A stretch of 64,000 nucleotides of DNA from Rhizaria sp. SCN 62-66 (Eukaryota > Rhizaria, unplaced). Of this stretch, positions 25,371 to 36,547 are shown piece by piece. Numbering within the stretch: position 1 is the stretch's first letter; the number at the start of each line of letters is the position of its first letter. A model generated the notes under the pieces. The model ran no database searches and had not been told where the DNA came from. It saw nothing but the letters and a program-made list of their open reading frames with translations. Location: the NCBI GenBank assembly GCA_001724265.1, contig MEDY01000064.1, positions 117,758 to 181,757 of the forward strand. Reading direction: 5' to 3'. The position numbers and the translations under genes were made by a program.

Positions 25371-27833
25371 TCACAGCAAATCAAAGAAGTAGTCGAGCCC
25401 CTGCCCACAATCCCATACGGCCACTCCAGCAGCGTCGGCCTTCTGTGCAGCCTTGACCCTAGCCGCGACCGAGTGCAGCGACGGGTACCACAGGTACTCA
25501 CTCTCCCCCGTCAGCGTATACACCGTCGTCGCAGCTGACTTCAAGTTGCCGGCCTCAGTCCGCGTCCCCGTCTCTGCCTCAGATCCTGCTGTGGTGAACA
25601 ACGGCCGCTGGTAGTAGTGCTCGCCCGACGTGGCGTGGTACTTAAACCCTCCGCCAATAAGCCCCGCCATAGCGGCGCGCTCCTTCGCACCCGAGGGCAC
25701 CTTCTTCAAGTCGCCCGACGCAACAGCATCACCCGTCTTGACTTCGCCCCTCCCCTTCCCCTTGCTCTTGTTCTTGGCAGCCGCGGCAGCGACCTTGGCG
25801 GCCTCAGCCGCAGTGACCACAATGGCGGTGCCAGCCTTAACCGCGGCCACTGCGGCGGCGTCCTGCTGCAGTGTGGCGACAAGGTCCCTGCCCAACACTG
25901 GCTGCGACTGCGCGCCGTGGGTGTATCGCATGCCGTAGAAGTTGAGGCCGGCAAGGGACTTGCTGCGGACCAGGCCCGTGGCGTCGGCCTCGGAGAGGGC
26001 CGTAAGAGACTGGGAAAACCATGACAGCGGCGACGCGGGCCACCCGTGCACGCGCAAGCGAGACTAGAGGTGATGGAGAAAATGCCACAAACCAGAAAAA
26101 GGGAAATTAGAGTAAGTAAAGGAGATGAGAGTTCAAATTTGATTGTGAACATTGTCAAAATATTGTTTTAGTCGCCAAATACTGTACATATGATATCATT
26201 TAGCACGAAAAAATAACGATGAATTCAATTGCTACTAGACTCAAGCCGCACATTGCGTTTGTGTGCATACCTCGACCTGGTCCCTGGGCAGCTGCTGACT
26301 CAGCAGTTCCCGCACGTTAGACACCACCATAGGGTCCGTAACGCCGTCCTTAGGTGCAAAATCGTACGTCATCAGCGAAAACCTGTCGACAACATCGGCC
26401 AGCACAGCCGCGTCAACGGCCGCAAACACGGGCGGCGGCGGCTTCTGGCCGCCGTTGTTCGCGGTCTTCGCGTTCGGGCTCGGGGCAATGTAACGGCGAT
26501 AGGTGGGGTTATTGGGGGCCGCTGGGGTGAGCTTCTTCGCGTCGCTCTTGCCCCCCGTGGCGCTGGCGCTCTTAGCGTTCGCTGTCGTGATGGGCGTGGG
26601 CGCGGAAGGACGCACGACCAGCACGATCGACTTGGCGTGGCTCGCCGCGTCGCTGCCACTCTCGCCCTAGCTGCTCAGCGCGTTAGCGCGCGCGATATCC
26701 TCGCCGAGCGACTTGACAGAGTCGGCGACCTGGCGCACGAGTAGGTTGAGCACGTGGCGCGGCGACATCAGGTCCGCCTTGGTGAGGTCCTTCGCGCCCA
26801 CTGTCAAATCCGCGGTGCTCTGCGCGTACAGACCGGGCGTGTGCTGGGGGTGATCGGGGTACTCGCCGGCAACGGGCCAAAAGTACGTCCACTCCAGAGT
26901 TAAGCCATCGTAGTCGTACTTCATCACCAAGTCGGTCAGCAACTGGACGATCTGCGCGCGCACGGCGGGCTCGGAGAAGAGCCGCGTCGACAGCTCGTCG
27001 CTGGGCTCGGCCAGCACGCGCGGCAGCACGCGGGGGCGGTGCGCGGGTCGCGGGAAGTTAGGCCGCGGCTTGCCTTCCGCCCCGGATCCGTCATCAGCGG
27101 TTCCCTCGCTCATGCGCTTGATGTTGTTGCCTTCACCAGCGCCGTCGACGCCAGCTCCCGTGAACGCATTCGCGTTGAACCACGCGACGTACGTGCCGAT
27201 GTCGCGGCCCGTAATGGCGGAGAGCCAGGTGACGTCGACGTCGTGCTCGCCGTCGAGGTACGCCTCGACGGTGGCGCCCGTCGCCGCCGCGGCCGAGCCC
27301 GAGGGAGCGGGGCGGAACTTAAGGCTGTGCCAAACCGGGGACACGGACGGGAACCGGTGGGGCGCCTGCTGCACGAGATCGTACCCGTGGCGGTTCCACG
27401 GCGTCACGTAGCACAGGCTCTCCGTTGCGGGCAGCGAGAGACCCCCGCTCGCAGCCCCTGTGTCGACCGCACTGCTGCTGCTGTTGTTGCTGACAGGCAG
27501 GAGAGAGCTGGCCAGCGCGTGGTGCTCGAGCACACTCGCCGCGGTGGGGGACACGGTCACCAAGCCGCGGGCCTGCACCGGCAGCAAGGGGTCAGCGCTG
27601 GCGACCGTGGTTGCAGTCGCAGCGGAGGCCTTGATAGCGCTGGAGAGAGAAACGATCGCCGTGGGCTGCGAGGCAAGGAACATCGAAGCAACGGCGGCGA
27701 CAACGAGAGCGATAACGGCGACGATAACGTAGATCGAAGTCTTTCCACGAGCAGGGGGTAAAGCCGCTGCCTTGGTGGACGCGGGAACAGGACCGCGTGG
27801 GGCGGCGGGAGGAGCAGCCATGGGTTTAGCCAC
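25371..27833 (-). CDS. CHID1: CHID1-like GH18 chitinase-domain protein, internal UAG
   Basis: Two exons, 27833-26271 and 26063-25371 (donor GAG|GTATGC, acceptor CTCTAG), give 750 residues ending in TGA, with an in-frame TAG at codon 389 (26669-26667). Residues 32-54 are a hydrophobic helix after a Pro/Ala/Lys-rich stretch, so a type II signal anchor is likely in place of a cleaved signal peptide. CHID1 landmarks appear in order: CYVTPWNRHGYDL and SPVWHSLKF, then YDGLTLEW (the GH18 catalytic-strand block, Glu kept, preceding Asp positions not canonical), then after the UAG KSIVLVVRPS, DRFSLMTYDF, LNFYGMRY and the terminal VWDCGQGLDYFFDLL. The UAG falls between a helix and the next core strand, in GC-rich coding sequence with no intron signals. 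CHID1 is a secretory-pathway saccharide-binding protein in animals; hydrolase activity here is doubtful. Confidence 0.92.
26667..26669 (-). other. In-frame TAG inside the CHID1-like gene
   Basis: The codons read AGC AGC TAG GGC GAG. Family-conserved sequence lies on both sides in the same frame, and the next stop in frame is beyond the exon's splice donor. This is the clearest single case here of a TAG that cannot be a true terminator. Confidence 0.88.
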
Positions 27834-29115
27834 GTTTTGTCAAAGACAAGGGAGTCGCGATTGCGGCTGGAAAAGATTGTGGAAAAGTAGATAGAACGAG
27901 ATGATAAAACCGTATGTAACGAGACTAACAAGTGTACACATATTTCATCGAAATTTATATGTGCTCGTGAAATTATGCTATCTGGGAGTGAATTTGTGGT
28001 GTAGTGCACATCTTTTTCATAAGGGGCAGTCAAAGAGGTGCAGGACGAACAAGTGAAATCATATCTGCCAGGTGCGTATTGGCTAGACGTGCGCTTATAA
28101 TATTAATATTTGAGTATCACATATAAATTGTTTATTGGTATATTATACTATGTTTCCACAGCAAAAAGATATCATTAACTAGTATATCCAGTGAGTTAAT
28201 CATGAAACCAGTGCGTGGCGGCATGAAAACCAGCTATCACACAGGACCATGATGACCCTTAACGTGGTTCAGCAGACTTGATCGCACAAATTCGAGTCAA
28301 ACAGTGCATTATGCGAGACTAGGTACAAGTTTTATATGACCCTTAGTCAATCTCATAAGCACCAAGTATGACGAGCTGACTGTCACTCAAGATGCGAATT
28401 GTAACGATCAAGTTTTAGACCAGGTGATGCAGCAAGAATACGCGCAGAACCGAGTGTATAACAGATGCTATATAGAACAACCTACACTGTTAAAGACTAG
28501 GCGTGCGCGCTGCCTACACGCAAGACTATGTTGCAAGAGTGTTGCATGCGACAGTACTGACTTGAAGTGATCCTCTGCGGCTTTCCATGTCACGCACTAG
28601 CAAAGCCGTGACTGGAGGAGCTATTACGCACTTTTAATGATAAATTATATGTGTTAAATGGCATATCGCGTCTTTGTTTCAATACGAAGTCGTCTTACGA
28701 TGCGTGTGTCAAATTTGTATAGAAGCACGGTCACTTCGGGTCTGCAGCTACCGTTTGTGGTGGAAATCGAGTCGTTCGGTAAGCTTGAATTGTGATGTTC
28801 ATATCCGAGCCAACTCTTCGTCAAATGGTGCATGGAGTTGGATCATGAAACAAACTTGGGTAAAATCTTTGAATCGAATGTCACATTGCTCTATGGCTTA
28901 TATCATCTGTACTACTCATCCTGCGTTCAAGGTCAATGCAACGGGTCTCCCATCTCCGACCAATCCTTCACCTAAACTGACGACTAGCTGGACAAAACTG
29001 GAGTCCATCTCGACTCTCCGAGTTGATGCTGAATTAACGCGAAATATTAAGCCCTGCTATTTCTGTTTTATTTCACGAAATGACTATCTTTACTGTGTAC
29101 TCTTGTCATTTGTAG
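27834..29115. other. Divergent promoter region and spacer
   Basis: 1.28 kb of AT-rich sequence between the CHID1-like start (-) and the next gene's start (+). A 156-codon ORF at 28674-29144 runs into the neighbouring gene in another frame and has no coding-like composition. I see no RNA gene. Confidence 0.6.
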
Positions 29116-30575
29116 ATGGAGCCCCAGCACTTCGAGACAGATGACGCTGCCGCTTCTGGCGCCACTGCCGGCCCCAAATTCTCCTGGCTCGCCACGTCCC
29201 GGCGCTACCATACCGCTTTTGCCACCGTCGGCGCTTTTCCTCTGCTCGTTACAATTGTGACAGGCTGTGCGTATCGCTTCCTGCGCGCCGTGCTCAACGT
29301 CGACAAAGAGCGCATCGGCTGGCTGCTCGGCCTGCACACTTTCTCCGTCGCCGGCATCGGCGCCTTCTACCCGCTCCTCGTCGCCTTCCTTGTCTTTGGG
29401 CTTGCGCTCTCCTCCGCGCTCCCGCTCCTGCGCCACCTCCATGCGACGTACAACAAGTTAGGCCGCGCCCCGACCTCTGCGATGGCGCGCGCCACCGCCG
29501 CCGCGCCGTGGTCCGCCGCCACTGCGCACCGGGCCCTCGGTTACGTCTCGCTGCCGCCGCTGCTGCTCTTCGCTGCCACAGGCGCACTGTACACGATGGA
29601 GAAGCACTGGGGCGCTGCGGACAAGGCGTACATGAAGACTATGATGCGCTGGCATCAGGTGCGTAAACAACGTCACATCAACTGAACTGATGTATCAGCA
29701 GGATACCTGTTTTTTTCCGTAATCCTATGTTTCAATTATATTGCGGTTTTATGTTATTATTGGTATTTCTTGTTTTAAACGTATCCCTTATATCCTAAAC
29801 ATTGCGTACTCACTTACTCAAACTTGTGTGACCATTGTTATGCATTACGATCAACTACACCTGCACCTGCAGCTCTCGTTCGCGATGCCTGCAGTTGTCT
29901 GGACCACGCTGTCCGCGATTCCCCTTGCCCTTCTTGTCGGATTTGGTCTTGTTCTGCTTGCGCGTGTGACTTTTAGCGCAATGCAGGCCCGCGGCATCCA
30001 CATCGTGTAAGTCAAATTACCTGAAAACCAAATGCCTATCGTCAATATCTTCTCGTATATGTTGTGTGCAGAAGAACATCGCATTGAAAAAATGTTCTTG
30101 GAATGTTTTAATTTTGAGAACTCTGTATACCACGTTGTGCTCATGAAAAAACCTCGTACATGTTACTTGTTTCTGGCGCAATTGCTTGCCTCATATGCTA
30201 CACAGGTTCAACCTGCGCTCCATTGACGACCCCCTCCAGTCGCGCGTGGGCCCTCCCCCGGCCTCCACTGGTGCCTTCCCCAACCCCGCCAGCGGGGGTC
30301 GTGGTGGTCTAACTTCCTCCCCGACCCGCATCGCGCCCAGCTCGGCCCGCAACGGCGCGGCCGCGGTGGCGCCGACCCCGTCCGCCGTCGCGGGCGCCGC
30401 GGGGACCGGTTTCGCGCTGGCGATGAGTCCGCGCGAGGCGGCGGCCGCGGCGGCACGCGAGGCCCAGATCCGGTACGCGCCGGTGCATCACGCGGCCGCG
30501 GGGGCGGACTGCGCGCTTTCGCTCGACGACAACGACGACGACTCGGCGTAGTACGAGTCGGACACCACAGCGTGA
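29116..30575 (+). CDS. Four-helix PepSY-TM-like membrane protein
   Basis: Three exons: 29116-29658, 29873-30006 and 30206-30575. Donors are CAG|GTGCGT and CGT|GTAAGT, acceptors CTGCAG and CACAG, and all phases match. The protein has about 348 residues if the TAG at 30549 is read through to TGA at 30573-30575, or 340 if TAG stops. Four hydrophobic helices are visible: HTAFATVGAFPLLVTIVTG, a long WLLGLHTFSVAG...YPLLVAF segment, HRALGYVSLPPLLLFAATG, and AVVWTTLSAIPLALLVGFG in exon 2. The pattern of a His followed by PLLxxxxTGxxY recalls PepSY-associated transmembrane proteins, some of which bind haem or work in reductive metal uptake. That assignment is by pattern only. The C-terminal tail is cytosolic-looking, Ala/Ser/Pro-rich and ends acidic. 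Confidence 0.82.
30549..30551 (+). other. TAG followed by in-frame TGA seven codons later
   Basis: The reading is GCG TAG, then YESDTTA, then TGA at 30573. The extra residues continue the acidic tail. This is compatible with TAG as sense and TGA as the real stop, but does not prove it. Confidence 0.55.
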
Positions 30576-31408
30576 GGGGGCAGTCCGTGGGACGCCGATG
30601 GTGTCGTGATTTGATATTTTTAGAGCATACTTGTGCTGATACGTTAGTTATTGTTTTTTTGTTATTCGTATTTGATTTGAAATGATCATGGTGGATGTTA
30701 ATAGTTCTGTTGGTATCGTGGTTATATCTGTTTGTTTGTTTTTGTGTTTGAGTGTTTGATGTTATGTTAATAATCTTCGAGTTTATGGTATTTTGTATAA
30801 GTATGTCGTTATTATTAATGTAGAAACCTTATTTGCTTCATCTTTGTGACAATTTTCCTGGCTCACTAGCAGTCGTTGTCGTCATCCCTAATACGAGTAT
30901 TTCAACTCGCGTTTACATGGCGTGTCACGATAGCGATTGTTGACAGAGCTAGTGATACGTTCATTTATGATTGTGATCTTTGTACGTACATGCTAATCTG
31001 GTTTGTTTTAGTAGTCATGTTGATAGATTAAACAATCGTATGGATTCGTGATCACGAGTACTCGAAGACTGTGAACGCCGATGAAGGAACGCTTAACGCG
31101 AGCTTGATAATGACTCAAGCCCACATACGTGTCACAAAATAAATACGGAAATTGAAGAGACATTATGTTCAAACCATTCCCCGATATTTGCCGTCTGTCG
31201 CTGCAGACATGGCGTCGTTAAATTAACAGTTAAGCCTACTGTCAGTCGCATCTCGGGTACTTGTTCCAGAAATGAGATGGCCTGTGTTCTGATTTCAACA
31301 AACAATGGTGACATTATTTTTGGCACTGACTCATTAACAATTTATCTCGTCAAACTGTCACCAGTGGTCGCTCACCATCCGGCATTCCTACTGCAGAGTG
31401 AAGTGCAC
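30576..31408. other. AT-rich spacer
   Basis: About 830 bases between two same-strand genes, with the 3' UTR of the upstream gene and the promoter of the small gene. An ATG at 31277 is in frame with the small gene, but the 44 codons between do not look coding. Nothing else is recognised. Confidence 0.55.
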
Positions 31409-31780
31409 ATGTCTCACTCAGTTCCGCAGCCAAATGCCGCGTCTGGTGCAACGGAGGCTCAACCCCAGGCATCTTCCGACTCCCTCGATGGCATGCACCG
31501 TTTAAAGACGGTAGTTGCCCCTTCTCCTGCGGCTGAGCAGCGCAAGCATGTTGAAGGCCGTATCAACCAGCGTCGCCTGTTCCGGGTCAAGAGTCTGACT
31601 GAGGACGGGGACGATGCGGTGCTGAGAAAGAAGACCAAGTCGACGCAGAGGATGTGGCAGGCGTCAGAGTGGGTGCCGCTGGAATATTCCCAGCGAATGG
31701 AGACTACCAACAAGTTGATGGCAGTCATTGTCAGGCTATCAAAGATCAAAAAGCAACGTAAAACGCAAGAATAGCCTTGA
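31409..31780 (+). CDS. Small basic protein, unknown function
   Basis: A single exon of 121 residues up to TAG at 31772-31774, or 123 if that TAG is sense and the TGA at 31778-31780 is the stop. The start at 31409 is chosen because coding-like composition begins there; the frame is open back to an ATG at 31277. A Ser/Ala/Gln-rich first quarter is followed by a basic half with many Arg/Lys, two Trp (RMWQASEWVP) and a C-terminal KKQRK cluster. The look is of a small nucleic-acid-binding or ribosome-associated protein, but I recognise no family. It converges on the four-helix membrane gene about 220 bases away. Confidence 0.6.
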
Positions 31781-32002
31781 ACAAGATTGATCCATCGTTA
31801 AGTATCATTTGTGTATTAGACATAAGTGAGGTTCAAATATTATTTCGCATAACATGTGTGGAACATGTTTTTTAGGTGGTCATTTCCCTGGCCTGTTCCG
31901 ACAAAAACTTGGAATCATCACAAAACGATAAGTGTTCGTGTCGTTACTCAAATCACAATCTTCTCATCCTCTGCGTAAACGGACACCGCAGTGAGAAGTA
32001 GA

Positions 32003-34872
32003 TCACCGCGGTGAGTCAGCAAACACACTGCTCCCCGTCGTCGAGTCATCGTCGCCAATACCCCGGCCCCCGTGTCCGTGCGCCCCACGGCCGTAGCCGC
32101 CGCCAAGAGCGACGCCACTGCCGCCGTTGCTGGAGCCCCTGTTGCCGCTGCTGTTCGACTTGGCGGCGTCAGCCTCCGCGGCGACGGCGGCCCTCTGCAG
32201 CGCCGCGGGCCGCCCCGCCGCCCGCGCGCGCGCGCTGAGGCCGACGCCCAGCTGGTCGGCCAGCGCCCGCGCGCGGCGCTCCTCGGCCTCGTCGGCGGCC
32301 TCGGCAGCCGTCTGCGCCAATGCGCGCCCGCGGGCGTCGGCCTCGGCCAGCGCGGCCACACTGTGGTCGAACGCCGAGTGAAAGCCGCCGGCAAGACCGT
32401 GGGCTGCGCCGTCGTGATGTTCGTCGCCGTGCGCGTCATCAAAGTCGTAGTTGTGGAGCACGAGCTCGCCTTCGTAGTGCGGGTCGTATCTAAGCGTCTA
32501 CATCAAACCGGTAGAATCACTAGCGGCGCTGCACGTTGCCGCAGCAGTCGTACTGTTGTTCATCTACGGGAACGCAAACACGTTGTTCGAATTGCCCCGG
32601 CCCGCCTACAGCGCGCGGCCGTGCGCGCCCGCGCCGCCGCTGCCGAGGTCGTCGATCTCAGCGTCAGCGTTGGGCGGCGGCGGCAGCGGGTCAAAGCGCG
32701 GCGAGCCCAGCGGCGGCGCGGGGCGCGGGGTCGAGGCCGGGGTACGCACGCCGCCCGCGCTGAGGTTGCCCGAGCCGGCCGTCGCGACGGCGCTGCCCAC
32801 CATCGCCGTCGCCGCGGGCGTGTCGTGCGCGGGTGCGGGCAGCGCGGGGAGGTCGCCCGAGTGCGAGAGCGACAGAGAGTGCGTGTACGCCAGCGTGGGG
32901 GACATGGCGCCGGCGCTGTTAGGGCCAGACAGGGGCGGCGACAGCGGGAGAGAGCCGGAGCCAGACGCAGACGCAGAGGCAGACGCGGATGCCGAGGCCG
33001 CGGCGGGCACTGACGACGACACCGACAACGCCAGGGCAGTCGCGGCCGCGTTGCCGCTTCCGCCGGCGGTCTTAGGGGCGGCGCCCGAGAGCGACTGCTG
33101 GGCTGCATAGGCGCTCGCGCCCGCGGTGCTGACGCCATGGGGCGCCGCGTTTGCAGAGATAGTGCTGTTGTGGGACTGCGAGTGCGAGAGAGCGTTGGCG
33201 CCAGACACAAACGACACGCCGCCGCCGCCGGGGTTGCCTCGACCGGCGGTGACTTTGCCGTCGCCACCGAGATCGTCGTGGCCGGCCGCACCGGTCTCGG
33301 CATCGGCCGCGGGCGGCAGCGCGAGGGCGCGCGTATAAGCGTACGCGATGCGGGTGCGGCGCATTACCACGGCCACGATCGTCTGTCAGCGAACAAGAAC
33401 AAACAGCAAAGAAAAAAAATATGGAAATTCGTAAAAAGTGTCAGAACGATTGTGATAAAACAAGAAACGAGAACATCTTTCAAAAACTACTCCTTCATCG
33501 TAGGATCATGCGTTGAGCAGCGCGCAGTGCGTACCTCGGCGAAGACTGTGCTGATGACGACTACGGCGAGCAGGCGCACGTGCTGCACCGCCGCGTCCAG
33601 CACCTCGGGCGCGGGGTGGTCCGGCGCGAAGTGCTTCGTCACGTTGTCGATGATCGCCGTCTCGGAGAGGTTCAGCGCGAACGCGGCCGTGAGCGCGCCC
33701 GCGATGGCGAGCATGGCGTTGGCGGCGGAGAAGGCTCTGAGCACCTCGCTGTGGTTGAGGCAGAGTCCGGTGTAGCCCGTGGCGGCGGAGAGGATCGTCG
33801 CAACCGTGAGCGCGAGCGTGGCGACGTGCACGCGCGGGGACGCGAAGGCCGTTTCGGGCAGCGACGCTGTGGCGAAGACCAGCGCGAGCGCGCAGAAGAG
33901 CGTGACAGTGACGAGGACGAGCAGGATCAGCACGCGGCGCCGCGCCGTCGCGAAGGGCGGCGCGTGCGGTATCGAGTAGTCGTCCTGAATTAACAGAATT
34001 TAACACAAATAGAATGTAATATGTAAGCCTTGCGTAGAAAGTGTAGTTTAAGTTCTTGATACTGGATGAAAAACAGCTCGTTTAGAAAGCAACATATTGT
34101 TTTGTCGTTAAAATGAAATGAAACGTACGTCGCTGGCGTCATATCCGGCGGCGTTGCGCCGCGACCCGCTTGCGTTGGTGCCGCTCGCGCTCGCGCCATT
34201 GCCGCCGCCGTTGCCGCCACTGTGCTGCGCGTCGTACTGGTGCATGAGGCGCTGCACGGCGCGCTTGCGGTGCGCGCGTTGCTCCCTGCGCTCGGCCTCG
34301 ACCTGTTGCCGCGACTGCTGCAGCTCGACCGCGCTCTTGGCCAGGTTCGCGTCCTGCGTGTACCGCTGCAGCGCCTCCTGCAGCGCGTGTGTGCGCTTCG
34401 TGAGCGCGCGCGTCTCGGCGGCACGCGCTCGGTCTAGCGCCGCCTGCTGCTGCAGCCGCTGCTGCAGCCGGTGGTAGGCCGGGGAAGCCGGGTTCAGCCC
34501 CGCCGCGTCGCCGTCGGTGGCCCTCGCCACTGCGCCAGAGGCCGCGGAGCCGGCGGAGGGACTGACGCTGGCGTTGCTCGTGCTGTGCGAGGCGTCGTCG
34601 CCGGCCGCCGCGGCAGAGGCCGTGGCGGCGGCGGCAGCGGCGGCGGCGGCGGCAAGCGCGGCGGGGTAGGCAGTGGCTTCGTCCGAGTCGGAGGAGTAGG
34701 CCCAAACCGAGGTCGGCGTCGGCAGCTTGGCCGCGGCGGCGATCAGCGCGGCCTCGGACTTGCTATGCGCCATCAGATGCTGCGCCCGACCGCTTCGCGA
34801 GCTTCCAGCGCCGGAGCCTGGGCCTGGGGGCGCGCCACCGCCGGCAAAGTGGGCCCGGGAAGGGCGCGGCAT
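32003..34872 (-). CDS. Four-helix membrane protein with coiled-coil N-terminus
   Basis: Exons 34872-34129, 33984-33535 and 33382-32003 (donors GAC|GTACGT and GAG|GTACGC, acceptors ATTCAG and GACAG; phase 0 joins), ending in TGA. The start is the first ATG in frame. Residues 1-248 are Pro/Gly/Ala-rich and then a Gln/Arg/Glu-rich segment with heptad character (about 34470-34230). Exon 2 encodes three hydrophobic helices (LILLVLVTVTLFCALALV, VATLALTVATILSAATGY, NAMLAIAGALTAAFAL); a fourth spans the exon 2/3 junction. Exon 3 encodes a long Ser/Ala/Pro tail with (SA)n repeats and then an Ala/Glu helical segment. Three TAGs interrupt exon 3 at 32608, 32566 and 32500. Either they are sense (857 residues) or a 120-base intron at 32609-32490 removes them (817 residues). 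I do not recognise the family; a tetraspan or MARVEL-like fold is possible. Confidence 0.72.
32490..32609 (-). other. Triple-TAG segment or 120-base frame-preserving intron
   Basis: In one frame this stretch has three TAGs, at 32608-32606, 32566-32564 and 32500-32498, and no TAA or TGA. It is less GC-rich than its flanks. An intron with donor CT|GTAGGC and acceptor ACGCTTAG would remove all three and keep the frame. That donor is unlike the other 5' splice sites in the window. Confidence 0.6.
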
Positions 34873-36547
34873 AGACGGCGGGGGCGACGGGGGCTGTGGC
34901 ACGAAGCGCGGAGAGTTCTTGGTCTGGGGAAGCGGGGCTCGGAGAGAGAGAAAGGGATCCGGTCTGGTCTGGGCGAGAACAGAGGAAGCTTTGGGTGCGT
35001 GATATACAATGACAAGAAAATACGATGTGTAAGAGTCCCAACAAGTGGTGTTATGCAATATACCCAATCTTCCACCGCAGTCTTGATTGAAAATACTTCA
35101 ACGGCGAGGTATGAAGCCCGGGAAAGGGGCAAAGATAGTCGAGCTAGTCATCAAAGTACAAAGGAGTAGATAAGACAGAACAAGCGACTCGTGGAAGAAT
35201 AGTAAAAACAAAACTAAACGTTTGCACTCCTGTATACATCGTAAAAGTATAACGTGCTCCGGTGACGATGATTAGCGGTCATAGTCGCATCGTCCCAGAA
35301 AGCTCCGGTTTGAGCGTTGTGTCTGTCAGCGGCCTACCCCCCAGCCGCTGCCACTAAGAGCGGACGACTGCATGCGTTCCGCTGCAAAAGTATCGATATC
35401 TCAGTCATACAAATGTTTATGGTGGAATCACATTGATATAGTTTGATCCATGTGGTAATAAACAATATGTTGGAGTGAAAATGTGACTGGACAAGTTTTT
35501 GATCATGTATCTGTACGTGATAGGTTTGGACACTGCTCTTTACGACATTTTATTGCGACACGGTCGCAAGTGAAAGATAGATTAGTTTGTATATCTACTT
35601 AAACCCTAATTTAGGGCGGAAAATCTACTTATAATCACAGAGCCACACATTGTTGTAAGTGGGCTTCGACGCACGCAGAATGAGAAAACTCACACAGCGA
35701 GAAAAAAAATCAAAAGCAAAAGTAATTATGACGCGAGCAAACGACAAAAAAAAAAAGTAACTCGTGCGAGCTGAGCGACGCTGGCGGTCACTCTAGCGCG
35801 TGGTAAATATAGGCAGTTGTTGTGGGAGAAAGTCGCCGAAAAGAAGATTAGGACTGACTGCGATTCGCGTCTCGGCTCATCGAGCTAAAAAACGACACAA
35901 GCAAATGATCCATACTACACAAATGCATCTAGAGCGACATATGTGCAACAGCGAAGCGCGGCTGAAAAAAAAATGAACAACAAAAGAGAGTTGAGCTTGC
36001 AGGCTGAAAACAAAAAGAAAAACTCGCCGCGTGACAGTGGGCTGTGCTGACAATAGCACAACACACGCGTGATCGAGTTGCTGTAGTGTGTGTAATAAGT
36101 TGAAAATAAAATATGGGGAGGGCATGAAATACGTATGACAGATAATTAGGTAACTACGCGTGTTACGGGAACATCTATCCATGTTTGCTGGCCTCAATCG
36201 ATTGCCCTGTCAACTCATGTTGCAACTGCTGTTGATTTGTCTGTGTGTGAATCTTTGCGTCTGGAATTATGTTGCAGTGTGACGCAAGTAGAATCAGTAA
36301 CTGCAACAGCTCATCATAAATAATAAGATCAGGGACACATCATGGGCACAAATGGTGGCAAATAACCCGAAACAAATAGCAGCAAAAAGGACGACAAGAC
36401 GATCGACAACAAACAAAGGACTCACAAAGAATATATAGTAATTAGGATAAGAAAGGAGGAAAATGGGCAAGAAAAAAATATAATTAAATATGACATATTG
36501 TCAAAACGATTATTGAGCTCAAGACAACGCAATAGTCAAAAATGTGC
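34873..36547. other. AT-rich spacer, 1.67 kb
   Basis: This holds the 3' UTR of the FHA gene and the promoter of the four-helix membrane gene, both on the - strand. Long A-rich runs occur at 35700-36020. No ORF here looks coding and I see no tRNA or snRNA. Confidence 0.55.

Noticed and set aside
28674-29144. 156-codon ORF upstream of the PepSY-TM-like gene
   Set aside because: Composition is that of the AT-rich spacer, it overlaps a real start in another frame, and it has no domain.
35613-35625. CCCTAA/TTAGGG motif resembling telomeric repeats
   Set aside because: It is a single inverted unit in a spacer and no tandem array is present.
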